Shown here one piece after another: positions 1 through 6,378 of a DNA stretch of 51,891 nucleotides (its first letter is position 1; each line of letters opens with the position of its first letter). The translations under genes and the position numbers were made by a program. This DNA comes from a virus, in IMG/VR virus record IMGVR_UViG_3300021363_000006, positions 1 to 51,891 of that record, one strand, 5' to 3'. The notes under the pieces were generated by a model, which did no database searches, was not told the origin of the DNA, and saw nothing but the letters and a program-made list of their open reading frames with translations.

Positions 1-139
1 CGGCAAGGGGAGCGCCATACTCGTCACTGACAAGGCCGGTGTCTCTATCTTTGAGGAACGAGGCAACGAGGTCAACGCCATCTCGCCAGTTCTCCTTCGC
101 CTCAGGTAGTGTCCAGCAGCCTACGAGGTCGATCGAAAT
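1..139. repeat. Left copy of terminal redundancy
   Basis: Positions 14-139 are identical to 51766-51891. Positions 1-13 match 51753-51765 except at 1, 4 and 13, each C here and T at the other end. The repeat lies inside the large terminase gene, which continues in frame across the join. It therefore marks a closed circle, a circularly permuted molecule or an assembler overlap, not a coding repeat. Unit length would be about 51,752 bp. Confidence 0.95.
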
Positions 140-1129
140 CTGTACGCCAGCTTCAGGGTCAGCGGCATCCCCGAAGGCCATGTCGAGGTGGTAACCCTCG
201 GGCTGCTCACGGGCCTTAAGAATCCGGATGTGCTCGCCTAGGGTAGTGAAGGCTTGGTAGTGCTCACGCCATACCCTAATCTCGTCCCAGGGCGTTACCT
301 GAAACTCAATAGCTGCCAGAGGGTTCGTGTACCCGAAGTCGAAGGCCATGTAGTTTGGCCAGGCTGGGTTGAACTTAACAGACCCTACATGCTTGGTTAC
401 ATCCCACTCAGGGTAAATCTTTCCAACAAAGCTAGAGAAGTCCGCTGCGATCTCCTGAAGGAACTGCTCGGGTCGCATTGTTTGCAGTAGCAGTTGAATT
501 TCAGGATCGTCGTACCCGCCAGGATATACAGCGTCGTTGTCCCAGCTGGGGAATCTCCAGCTTTCGTAATCGGGGAACTCAGGATCCTGTCCGAACATCC
601 AAGTGGCGTAAAGCCAGTTGAAGCCTTCAGGTGTCGTAGGGAAGTCTGCCGAGCCGCGCTTGTCCGCCAACGCTGGCCGAATGAACCTCTCCCACGTCTC
701 TTCCTTATGCTTCGCGGCCTCAGACATGATCACGTGGTCGAGAGCCTCACCCACCAGGTTCTCAGGGTGGTCAGCACTTCTGACTTCCAAGCGTGTGTGC
801 CACGGAAACTCTAGGAACATGTGGCCTTGCTTCTTGTTGTATGCCTTCTTCACTCGACTGTCACGGCCAAGTTGTTGCTTGACAATCAGGTCATCCCAGA
901 TTACCCGAAACTCCTTCTCGCCAAGGTCGTACGTAGGTCCAACAATCCAAAACGTCTTGTACGGCTCGAACAGTCGAGGCTGGAGCTCCTTGCCCGCCAT
1001 GGTGCTTTTGCCAAAGCGTCGTCCGCAGTTCGGCAGTCGAAAGCGTGCCTTGCTATTGTGGTACAACCACTGCCGAGCATGTGGCGTGTACCCAATATGC
1101 TTGAAGTACGCTTCCTTCGACCACCTCAC
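1..1129 (-). CDS. terL: Terminase large subunit, N-terminal and middle part (continues at the right end of the window)
   Basis: ATPase-nuclease motor that pumps DNA into proheads. Reading the minus strand from a GTG at 1129, which overlaps the upstream TAG stop, gives a Walker A loop GRRFGKS at residues 36-42. A Walker B strand DHVIMSE follows at about 131-137, and the nuclease start MAFDFGYTNP at about 261-270 with its metal-binding Asp. The frame is open to position 1 and resumes at the other end, where the C-terminal motif EDHALDALRYG ends the protein at 51448. Joined at the repeat, the gene is 1434 nt (477 aa), a normal length. It lies between a small zinc-ribbon gene and the portal gene, the usual packaging order. 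Confidence 0.93.
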   Translation of the reverse strand, partial: MRWSKEAYFKHIGYTPHARQWLYHNSKARFRLPNCGRRFGKSTMAGKELQPRLFEPYKTFWIVGPTYDLGEKEFRVIWDDLIVKQQLGRDSRVKKAYNKKQGHMFLEFPWHTRLEVRSADHPENLVGEALDHVIMSEAAKHKEETWERFIRPALADKRGSADFPTTPEGFNWLYATWMFGQDPEFPDYESWRFPSWDNDAVYPGGYDDPEIQLLLQTMRPEQFLQEIAADFSSFVGKIYPEWDVTKHVGSVKFNPAWPNYMAFDFGYTNPLAAIEFQVTPWDEIRVWREHYQAFTTLGEHIRILKAREQPEGYHLDMAFGDAADPEAGVQISIDLVGCWTLPEAKENWRDGVDLVASFLKDRDTGLVSDEYGAPLA

Positions 1130-1446
1130 TACGCTTTCACCCACTTCCCATTACGGATCCAGCCGTGGTCACCACAGGTTCGGCAAAGCAGCGACGGCTC
1201 TAAGTGTAGCGGGTCCATCGATACAACTTGCCACTTGGCCTTGTCTGAAATGTCGACGTTCTCAGGAGTGTCGAAGAGGATCGAACCCTTACACTCCGAG
1301 CCATCAGGCTTGCTGTGCCAATCGATCAGTCCTGCTCGGAGGCCGCCAGCATGGTGAGTGTAGAAGGTGTAGAACGTGATCGCATGGCCTTCGCCAATGT
1401 CTTGACGATCTGAGCCCGACCACTCTACACCTGCATGCGCCAACAC
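1129..1446 (-). CDS. Small zinc-ribbon-like phage protein (possibly DUF6527-type)
   Basis: About 105 residues if started at the GTG seven bases after the upstream stop. An ATG at 1512 is also possible but would overlap the upstream gene by 62 bases. The C-terminus has LCRTCGDHGWIRNGKWV, a CxxC-plus-Gly-Trp ending that I associate with DUF6527-type proteins of actinobacterial phages. The match is from memory, not a search. The stop codon TAG shares its last base with the terminase GTG, so the two are probably translationally coupled. Function unknown. Confidence 0.7.
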   Translation of the reverse strand: MLAHAGVEWSGSDRQDIGEGHAITFYTFYTHHAGGLRAGLIDWHSKPDGSECKGSILFDTPENVDISDKAKWQVVSMDPLHLEPSLLCRTCGDHGWIRNGKWVKA

Positions 1447-1450
1447 CGCT

Positions 1451-1693
1451 TTACTGCAACCGCGAGTAGTACACGTTGGTCTGCGTTCGTGTCGTAGCAG
1501 CAGCCACGTCATCTACAACAGCACAGTTGTTGGAGCCAATGGAGAGCTTCAATCCAGAGTTGGTTCCCTCCGAAAGTACCCGAGCCGCCTTGGTGTTACC
1601 CTTGGCATCGCGGTACAGCACAGAGCGCCTACCCGCAGTTGCGCGCTTGCCCTTGCGAGTCGTATCAATGGTGCGGGTGTCGTAGAGCGGCAT
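1451..1693 (-). CDS. Hypothetical protein, basic N-terminus
   Basis: Eighty residues starting MPLYDTRTIDTTRKGKR. A GGAAGGGA ribosome site lies about 8 bases upstream of the ATG at 1693. The same frame is open to an earlier ATG at 1738, but that has no ribosome site. The N-terminal third is rich in Lys and Arg and the rest is polar. No family recognised. It sits between the small basic protein and the zinc-ribbon gene in the packaging operon, and the repeated 14-bp motif AGTAGACCACAGGG lies just upstream in the reverse orientation. Confidence 0.65.
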   Translation of the reverse strand: MPLYDTRTIDTTRKGKRATAGRRSVLYRDAKGNTKAARVLSEGTNSGLKLSIGSNNCAVVDDVAAATTRTQTNVYYSRLQ

Positions 1694-1728
1694 CTGTATC
1701 TGTCCCTTCCTTCGGAACTTTGGATTGC

Positions 1729-1742
1729 AGTAGACCACAGGG
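1729..1742 (+). promoter_or_regulatory. Repeated 14-bp motif AGTAGACCACAGGG, copy 1
   Basis: Exact copy of a 14-bp word found just ahead of five gene starts (also 6067, 10628, 27163 reversed, 40110 reversed). Here it lies 36 bases upstream of the minus-strand gene starting at 1693 and is antisense to it. Its core CCACAGGG is strongly over-represented in the genome. Role unknown; operator or transcript signal are possibilities. Confidence 0.6.
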
Positions 1743-1779
1743 AGCTCGGTGGGTGGCTGCCGCGGAGATGGGGCAGCTG

Positions 1780-1902
1780 TTACTTGCCCTGACCCTTGGC
1801 GAAAGGGTTGACCTTCTTGCCAGCAGCTACCTTTTTCGCAGCACCCTTTTTGGGCTTCGGCATAGGCTTTGGTGCTGCAGCCTTCTTAGCCGGTGTAGCC
1901 AT
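1780..1902 (-). CDS. Small Lys/Ala/Pro-rich basic protein
   Basis: Forty residues beginning MATPAKKAAAPKPMPKPKK, with a strong ribosome site (GGGAAGAGGA) nine bases ahead of the ATG. Almost half of the residues are Lys, Ala or Pro and there is no acidic residue, as in histone-tail-like DNA-binding peptides. It lies directly after the putative small terminase gene. A DNA- or RNA-binding role is inferred from composition only. Confidence 0.75.
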   Translation of the reverse strand: MATPAKKAAAPKPMPKPKKGAAKKVAAGKKVNPFAKGQGK

Positions 1903-1917
1903 GTTGATCCTCTTCCC

Positions 1918-2283
1918 TTACTTCCTGGGCTGGGCGTTGGCCGCGTTCTCGACATCTACTTCCATCTGGCGCAACATCGCCTCGAGCGGGCTGTCTGCCC
2001 TGTGAGTATCGTCGCCGATCTTGCCAAGTACTCGGTCCACGATGTACTTGCCCGCGTCAAGCCGAAGCCGCTCCGAAGATCCGCGGATCGCAATGTCAAC
2101 CAGGGACATTGCAACCCTAGCTGAGTTCTCCCGGAACAGTCTCTGCGTCAGCGCCTCTTCGGACTCTTCAACGTGAGTAACTCTTTCCATCCGAACCGCC
2201 TCATCAAGGCGTCTCTCGTCCTCGGCGGACAACGGAACCGGCGTCCCGCTACCCCTGAACTCGGTCTCATCGTTGTCTCTCAT
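1918..2283 (-). CDS. Putative terminase small subunit
   Basis: A helical, acidic protein of 121 residues at the head of the packaging operon, three small genes before the large terminase. The middle part (about 47-92, including LRLDAGKYIVDRVLGK) resembles the helical core of some phage small terminase or TerS-like proteins. That and its position are the only basis for the name. The ATG lies 6 bases after a TATAAT -10 box, so the transcript is probably leaderless. Being the first gene after a divergent control region, its promoter could drive much of the late operon. Confidence 0.55.
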   Translation of the reverse strand: MRDNDETEFRGSGTPVPLSAEDERRLDEAVRMERVTHVEESEEALTQRLFRENSARVAMSLVDIAIRGSSERLRLDAGKYIVDRVLGKIGDDTHRADSPLEAMLRQMEVDVENAANAQPRK

Positions 2284-2289
2284 GTTCTC

Positions 2290-2295
2290 ATTATA
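2290..2295 (-). promoter_or_regulatory. Leaderless -10 box for the packaging operon
   Basis: On the minus strand a perfect TATAAT ends 6 bases before the ATG at 2283, which places the start of transcription at or next to the A of ATG. No good -35 hexamer is seen at 17-18 bp. A GCTAGGCTGGAT word lies just upstream of the -10 box and recurs in this region. It could be an activator or operator site. Confidence 0.65.
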
Positions 2296-2720
2296 TAGTA
2301 TCCAGCCTAGCTGACTTCCCGATCAAGGATACATTGGTAACACTATGTCTATGGCCCCTTATATAAAACAAGACGACCACTTGTGTTACGGGCTAGGCTG
2401 GTAACACCTCTCATACCCAACCTAGCATGTATCCCGTATAGGCTGGTATACCTTCAGAGCTTAACCTTGGCGCGTTAGCCCCACGGGTTCTGTGTAGGTA
2501 GGCCTCCGGACAGGTAATATAGTTAGGTATGCCTACATGTAGGTATGCGTTCCGACATGTAGGGGAGGCGACACAACCCTAAGACATGCCTAAATGATGT
2601 TGATATAGCTTAGGCATAACTTAGGCTGGATTTAGGCAGATTGTGTTGAATAGATCTTGGTAGCGCTATAAGATATAGATATAAGAAGAACGAGAGATAC
2701 ACACAGATGGGGTTGGGATC
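2296..2720. promoter_or_regulatory. Divergent control region with phased short repeats
   Basis: About 425 bases without a convincing gene. The word TAGGCTGG (or its complement) occurs at about 2303, 2394, 2440 and 2623, and again at 3959. A perfect 12-bp palindrome CCTACATGTAGG sits at 2532-2543. CCTAA occurs at 2578 and 2589, then TTAGG at 2610, 2621 and 2632, so the units repeat every 11 bp and point toward each other. A poor rightward promoter (TTGAAT, 17 bp, TAAGAT, about 2650-2680) precedes the gene at 2721. The pattern fits a regulator-binding region or a replication origin. Confidence 0.55.
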
Positions 2721-2834
2721 ATGAACACACTGGCCAAGCTTGCAGATGCAGTGTTGTTAAGGGTACACAACGACGGCCACCCAGGGGATGTACAGGAACC
2801 GGAAGATTGCCTTTACTGCCACCCAGAAGGGTAA
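2721..2834 (+). CDS. Tiny hypothetical protein with CxxC end
   Basis: Thirty-seven residues starting MNTLAKLADAVLLRVHNDG and ending with CLYCHPEG, a CxxCH that could bind a metal. A GGGGTTGGGA stretch just ahead of the ATG is the possible ribosome site. It is the first gene rightward of the divergent region. No family recognised; the small size keeps confidence modest. Confidence 0.5.
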   Translation: MNTLAKLADAVLLRVHNDGHPGDVQEPEDCLYCHPEG

Positions 2835-2915
2835 GGTACCGTAACCTGGGAGCTGGTGCCAGGTTGCAGTACGTACCGGAACAAGCCGGTACGTTCTGTG
2901 ACAGGGAGACAAGCC

Positions 2916-3266
2916 ATGAGCGAGAACAGTGTTACCGAGATCGAGGTTACCGAGACCGAGGTTGTCGTGGGGGACTTCTTCACCGCGGAGACGTACAGTC
3001 CGTACGGGGTGATCAAGGCCGTGAATGCCGTCCTCAAGGCCCTAGAGATCGAGAAGGTCCTGCCGGGACCGATGGGCTACACGTACTGCAAGAAGGGGTA
3101 CATCGCCACCGTCCCGGGGAGCAACGCGAAGCTGGTCACCAGGGCAGCTGCGATCGAGTGGACCGAGAAGTACCTGGGCAAGCTGGCAGCGAAGCAGACC
3201 ATGCAGGCCGAGATCGTCGAAGAGGTTACCGAAGCTCCGGAGGCTGACCTTCACGAGGTGCTGTAA
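2916..3266 (+). CDS. Hypothetical acidic phage protein
   Basis: A protein of 116 residues beginning MSENSVTEIEVTETEVV, with CAGGGAGA as ribosome site six bases before the ATG. The N-terminal 20 and C-terminal 25 residues are strongly acidic. Between them lies a compact domain containing YTYCKKGYIATVPGSN. Codon use is GC-rich with C/G in third positions, unlike the small early genes and like the gene at 8506, suggesting high expression. A strong terminator follows. Function unknown. Confidence 0.75.
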   Translation: MSENSVTEIEVTETEVVVGDFFTAETYSPYGVIKAVNAVLKALEIEKVLPGPMGYTYCKKGYIATVPGSNAKLVTRAAAIEWTEKYLGKLAAKQTMQAEIVEEVTEAPEADLHEVL

Positions 3267-3291
3267 GCGGAACGGAGTGACAGAGTGACGT

Positions 3292-3337
3292 AGTAGGTAG
3301 GGGGACCTCAAGGAGGTCGAGGTCCCCCGTCCTACTT
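3292..3337 (+). terminator. Strong hairpin terminator
   Basis: A long GC-rich hairpin: AGTAGG and GGGGGACCTC pair with GAGGTCCCCC and CCTACT across a short AAGGAGGTC loop. It lies 25 bases after the stop codon of the acidic protein gene. There is only a weak T-rich tail (TTCAT). Confidence 0.75.
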
Positions 3338-3374
3338 CATCAGTCGATGGGGTAACAGGCAGAGGGAGGTAGAC

Positions 3375-3479
3375 GTGAAGCGTATCGATCAGCTGTTGCA
3401 GAAGTGGCCTTCACCGCTCATGGTGTTCCACTTGATCGTGGTAATCGGGATCGTCCAGATGTGCTACCTCCCGATGTAA
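3375..3479 (+). CDS. Tiny single-pass membrane protein
   Basis: Thirty-four residues from a GTG with a strong AGAGGGAGGT ribosome site 5 bases upstream. A basic N-terminus (VKRIDQLLQKW) is followed by one hydrophobic helix of about 18 residues (MVFHLIVVIGIVQM). It precedes a gene for a secreted protein by 9 bases. One of a series of very small membrane proteins in this genome; role unknown. Confidence 0.6.
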   Translation: MKRIDQLLQKWPSPLMVFHLIVVIGIVQMCYLPM

Positions 3480-3488
3480 CAGAGAGAC

Positions 3489-3923
3489 ATGGGTATAGAC
3501 ATGATCCTCAAGCGTACCATCGGTGCAATCGTCGTAGGCACTTCACTCTTCGGAGGCGGAGTTGCCTACGGCGCCACCAAGAGTACCTCGTACGCACCTG
3601 CTCCGCACAAGAGTTGGGCGGGTCAGAACAAGGCCGAAGTGGCCTGCGCCGCCGAGTTGGACGACGTGTCATGGGAGTCCTGCCTCGTGAAGGGGTGGGA
3701 GAAGTACACCGGCAAGCACCTCTCCTCCTCAGAGTACGTAACGAACGGTGCCAAGGGAACCTGGTCCGTTAGCTGGTCGCACGTGGTGCTTCCCAGTGGT
3801 GGGAAGGTCATGAACAAGGCGGCGAAGGCTGTGTACAACGTTCCAGTCACGGTGTACTGCAAGGCATACAACGAGGGCGAAGGCAAGGTTGTCCTCTGCA
3901 ACAACGGCTACCGTCACGAGTAA
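3489..3923 (+). CDS. Secreted protein with Sec signal peptide
   Basis: A protein of 144 residues with a clear export signal: positive start, hydrophobic core IGAIVVGTSLFGGGVAYGA and likely cleavage after AYGA near residue 29. An internal ATG at 3501 is an alternative start. The mature part has four Cys that could form disulphides (two near CAAELDDVSWESC, two in the C-terminal third). Small, secreted and early-type, it may act at the host surface, for example in exclusion of other phages, but that is only a guess. Confidence 0.75.
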   Translation: MGIDMILKRTIGAIVVGTSLFGGGVAYGATKSTSYAPAPHKSWAGQNKAEVACAAELDDVSWESCLVKGWEKYTGKHLSSSEYVTNGAKGTWSVSWSHVVLPSGGKVMNKAAKAVYNVPVTVYCKAYNEGEGKVVLCNNGYRHE

Positions 3924-3954
3924 GAGCTGGTGAGACTCCAGTAGAGACACTGAT

Positions 3955-3996
3955 AGGCTAGGCTGGTTCCCCCGAGAGGGGGAGCCTTCCTAGGCC
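3955..3996. terminator. Bidirectional terminator between convergent genes
   Basis: CCCCC-GAGA-GGGGG with flanking GGCT/AGCC pairs and an outer TAGG/CCTA pairing forms a stable hairpin between the rightward secreted-protein gene and the leftward zinc-finger gene. Confidence 0.7.
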
Positions 3997-4033
3997 CTCA
4001 GCGCCTATGTACCTTCACAACTCCACAGAGCTC

Positions 4034-4378
4034 TTACTGGGAAGGAAAGTACCTCACGAGGTCGTAGTTCACATTCATGATGTAGGCTTCCCGATGGGCA
4101 AGGTCAACATCATGTCTCAGGGTGCGTTCCCTGTCCACACTATCGAGGTAGTCGGCGACAGCCTTAGGGCCTTGCGTTCGCTTCTTAGTACAGGCCTTAC
4201 AGTACCCGCCAGGCCTTCCGTACTGGGTTCCGTCCCTCTCGTACCAGATGTCCTCGACCTTGTCCAGGCCGTCACCAATCAGCTTGGCTGTGTAGTAGTC
4301 TCCGATGTACACCCAACGGTGACACATGGAGCACTCGATGGTTCCGTCTTCCTGTATGTATCTCTTCCCTCTTCCCAT
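4034..4378 (-). CDS. Zinc-finger-like protein with two CxxC knuckles
   Basis: A protein of 114 residues. CSMCHRW at about 17-23 and YCKACTKKR near the middle give a CxxC...CxxC pattern typical of zinc ribbons or treble-clef folds. The His/Asn pattern of a full HNH nuclease is not seen. It is the only leftward gene in the early region. It has its own consensus promoter ending 6 bases before the ATG (leaderless), so it may be made first, as a regulator. Function inferred from fold and context only. Confidence 0.65.
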   Translation of the reverse strand: MGRGKRYIQEDGTIECSMCHRWVYIGDYYTAKLIGDGLDKVEDIWYERDGTQYGRPGGYCKACTKKRTQGPKAVADYLDSVDRERTLRHDVDLAHREAYIMNVNYDLVRYFPSQ

Positions 4379-4384
4379 ATAATA

Positions 4385-4413
4385 AGTATAACGTAGTCAA
4401 TAGAGTTAAGCAA
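4385..4413 (-). promoter_or_regulatory. Leaderless consensus promoter
   Basis: Minus strand: TTGCTT, 17-bp spacer, TATACT, then 6 bases to the ATG at 4378. The spacing from -10 box to ATG is the same as at 2290, supporting leaderless initiation at both genes. Confidence 0.7.
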
Positions 4414-4768
4414 CGGGTTCACGTGATTATTCTTATTTCCTTAACAATATATTCTCTAACAAGGGGCGGTATATCTAGTATAACATGTAGTGTCGGACAG
4501 AGAGAAAGGAACAGGAAATATCAATTATAATAATATATATACTACCTTATTTATATTAACTACTATTCTGGTAACTTACATTAACGATACGTCCCTTAAC
4601 TGTCCAACTACGTCTGGAGCCAGAAAGTTACATTGTCACTTCCAGAAAGTTACATGGTCACTTAACGTCTGGGGCTAGAACATTACAGGTTCAGTAGGCA
4701 AGTAAGTGAGATACAAATCCCTAAATAAACTTAAGCTAGATTTAAGGTTTTATTAATTGATCCCGCTA
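4414..4768. repeat. AT-rich intergenic region with 22-bp tandem repeats (origin or operator candidate)
   Basis: About 350 bases with no credible gene. Two adjacent 22-bp units, 4620-4641 and 4642-4663, begin CCAGAAAGTTACAT and differ at one base. They are bracketed by ACGTCTGGAGC (4610) and ACGTCTGGGGC (4665), and a third degenerate unit (TAGAACATTACA) follows. Very AT-rich DNA (about 4500-4570) lies to the left. Tandem iterons beside AT-rich DNA are typical of replication origins, but an operator array for the early promoter is equally possible. Confidence 0.55.
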
Positions 4769-4774
4769 TATAAT
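4769..4774 (+). promoter_or_regulatory. -10 box of the early rightward operon
   Basis: TATAAT in CGCTATATAATTAAAAG, 45 bases before the first rightward ATG. No good -35 box is seen at the normal distance, so the promoter may need an activator bound at the upstream repeats. Confidence 0.55.
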
Positions 4775-4818
4775 TAAAAGAAAAGCGCATAACACAAAGA
4801 CTCAGGAAGGTAAGTGGC

Positions 4819-5097
4819 ATGAAGATCAGGCTCTCCAATGGTGAACTGCTTGAGGTAAGTTCCTCCAGAACAACTCCATCAAAGAGAAGTGTTAAGCTCA
4901 AGAGTGGTAGTCTCAAGAGGTGGAACTCCTCAAAGGTGAATGCCTCAGTTGGAGGCCGTGCCTCTGTGGTCTCTGCTACCTATGCGCCGGCTGACACTCT
5001 TCTATGTATCGTTCGACCTACTAGCTCCGGGAAGCCATTCACCTGGGACTTAGGTGGTTCTGCAAGCACAGGTTATATTGGCGGAAGAGGAATCTGA
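4819..5097 (+). CDS. Hypothetical basic protein
   Basis: Ninety-two residues with GGAAGG as ribosome site ten bases before the ATG. Ser, Lys and Arg are abundant in the middle (residues 14-45), giving a basic, probably partly disordered chain. No family recognised. It is the first gene after the early promoter. Confidence 0.55.
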   Translation: MKIRLSNGELLEVSSSRTTPSKRSVKLKSGSLKRWNSSKVNASVGGRASVVSATYAPADTLLCIVRPTSSGKPFTWDLGGSASTGYIGGRGI

Positions 5098-5114
5098 GAA
5101 GGAGTGTGACTGGA

Positions 5115-5279
5115 ATGTTCACAGAGGCAGAGATCGAGTTCCTGACCATGTTGGTAGAGGATGCTAGAAGGGAGTCTTGGGAACAGGTAGCTAGCCACTC
5201 TGATGACGTCGAAATGAAAGCGCAGACCATCGAGCGGACGGATGCTATCCTTCGCAAGCTGAAGAATGGCGAGGACTAA
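5115..5279 (+). CDS. Small acidic helical protein
   Basis: Fifty-four residues beginning MFTEAEIEFLTMLVEDARR. It is rich in Glu, Asp, Lys and Arg in a helical pattern, ending LRKLKNGED. The next gene starts inside its last codons (5266). A typical small early phage protein of unknown role. Confidence 0.6.
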   Translation: MFTEAEIEFLTMLVEDARRESWEQVASHSDDVEMKAQTIERTDAILRKLKNGED

Positions 5280-5460
5280 CAATGAGACGACGAATGATGT
5301 CACTGGTGGAAGTGTACTCCGGAGAGATGACCCTGTGTACGAAGAAGCCCTGTGTACGAAGAAGCACTGCATGGCCCAAGCTAAGTGGTGGCTGGTTGTA
5401 CGAGATGACGATAACGAACAAGATGTCGACCACGCCAGATGTGAGGAGCACAGCCGATGA
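5266..5460 (+). CDS. Small Cys/His-rich protein
   Basis: Sixty-four residues, overlapping the preceding gene by 14 bases. CTKKHC near residue 30 and ARCEEH near the end give four possible zinc ligands. Its TGA overlaps the next ATG (ATGA), which supports this frame over the other open frame in the same bases. Function unknown. Confidence 0.6.
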   Translation: MARTNNETTNDVTGGSVLRRDDPVYEEALCTKKHCMAQAKWWLVVRDDDNEQDVDHARCEEHSR

Positions 5461-5786
5461 AGCGGACTAAGTGGGAGATACTAGAAGACCGTATGCTGAA
5501 CGCTGGTGAAGCTGTAGGCTACTCTGCCTGGAGAGAGCTACGCGCCCTAGAGCGCACTCCGTTCACTGCGAATGGTACGGGCCAGTGCTCGACCTGTGGT
5601 GCTTTACTCAGCACGGAGGCCGATTTTGCCAAGCACTACCTCATCGACGACGAACGTTATCTGAACCTGGGAATGTGCCCGACCAGAACAACTGAGGGCC
5701 ACCTCAAGCACGCTCTCGACATCGCGTACGCGATGAACGAGGAGTATAACGACAACGCAGGAGTACCACTTGAGGAGGAGCAATGA
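5457..5786 (+). CDS. C2H2-like zinc-finger protein
   Basis: A protein of 109 residues, ATGA-coupled to the previous gene. CSTCGALLSTEADFAKH (about 44-60) looks like a single zinc knuckle of the CxxC...H type, followed by a helical acidic C-terminus ending EEEQ. May bind nucleic acid or a host protein; no family recognised. Confidence 0.65.
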   Translation: MKRTKWEILEDRMLNAGEAVGYSAWRELRALERTPFTANGTGQCSTCGALLSTEADFAKHYLIDDERYLNLGMCPTRTTEGHLKHALDIAYAMNEEYNDNAGVPLEEEQ

Positions 5787-6019
5787 CTAGGCACATCAAG
5801 GTTACAGACACGGAGGGTAACACAGCTGAACTGACGTACGAAGAGAGTCGATACCCATCTCGTAACAGATACGACAACGACCACTCAAGGTTGATGGACA
5901 GTGAAGCCCTTCACCTCGTGCTTCTGAACAACCCAATTGGTGATCACTACACTGTGGAGTTCGACAACGCTGAGCCAGAGAAGTACAAGCACAGCTACAA
6001 GAGCCCGAGAGAACTGTAA
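5783..6019 (+). CDS. Hypothetical protein
   Basis: Seventy-eight residues, ATGA-coupled to the zinc-finger gene, with a strong GAGGAGG ribosome site inside it. It is polar and Asp/Glu/Arg/Tyr-rich, with no recognised motif. A hairpin terminator follows 10 bases after the stop. Confidence 0.6.
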   Translation: MTRHIKVTDTEGNTAELTYEESRYPSRNRYDNDHSRLMDSEALHLVLLNNPIGDHYTVEFDNAEPEKYKHSYKSPREL

Positions 6020-6029
6020 GTAGTGCATG

Positions 6030-6052
6030 ACACTCAACTTCTCGTTGAGTGT
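6030..6052 (+). terminator. Hairpin with 9-bp perfect stem
   Basis: ACACTCAAC-TTCTC-GTTGAGTGT followed by TGTGTT. It sits between the gene ending at 6019 and the next gene at 6090, so it is a probable intrinsic terminator or attenuator. Confidence 0.65.
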
Positions 6053-6066
6053 TGTGTTCAGCGTAC

Positions 6067-6080
6067 AGTAGACCACAGGG
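6067..6080 (+). promoter_or_regulatory. Repeated 14-bp motif AGTAGACCACAGGG, copy 2
   Basis: Exact copy, sense orientation, 9 bases before the ATG at 6090. Its GGG plus the following AGG forms the ribosome site of that gene. Confidence 0.6.
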
Positions 6081-6089
6081 AGGCAGGCA

Positions 6090-6215
6090 ATGCGAGGGCA
6101 GAGACGATTGCAAGTAAGGTCGAAAGTAGCTTGGTGGTTCCTGAACATCGCCAGTTTCGTACTGGCGTTCCTGATTACCATAGCAGTCAACTGGTACTTT
6201 CTAGACAGGAGGTAA
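6090..6215 (+). CDS. Tiny single-pass membrane protein
   Basis: Forty-one residues: basic N-terminus (MRGQRRLQVRSK) then a hydrophobic helix of about 22 residues (WWFLNIASFVLAFLITIAV) and a short charged tail. The ribosome site is the AGGGAGG of the repeated motif. It probably sits in the cytoplasmic membrane with a positive cytoplasmic N-terminus. Role unknown. Confidence 0.6.
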   Translation: MRGQRRLQVRSKVAWWFLNIASFVLAFLITIAVNWYFLDRR

Positions 6216-6219
6216 GGAC

Positions 6220-6378
6220 ATGACGATTCGAGAACTGATCGACGAGCTCGAGGGCATTGCACTCAGGGAAGCTGCAATGGGAGACCAGACTGAGGTGCTT
6301 ACATTTCACGACTGCCAGGCACCAAACGTTTTCTACTCTGAAGATGGTCGAGTGTACATCGAGCCAGGCAGCTCCTGA
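6220..6378 (+). CDS. Hypothetical small protein
   Basis: Fifty-two residues beginning MTIRELIDELEGIALREA, a start seen in many small early phage proteins. AGGAGGTAAGG gives a strong ribosome site and the TGA overlaps the next ATG. Predicted N-terminal helix; function unknown. Confidence 0.6.
   Translation: MTIRELIDELEGIALREAAMGDQTEVLTFHDCQAPNVFYSEDGRVYIEPGSS

Noticed and set aside
618-1379. Rightward open frame of 253 aa
   Set aside because: It lies opposite the large terminase, whose minus-strand motifs are clear. Composition is that of a shadow frame.
4490-4678. Open frame of 62 aa in AT-rich region
   Set aside because: Low-complexity Ile/Thr/Asn sequence over tandem DNA repeats; no ribosome site.
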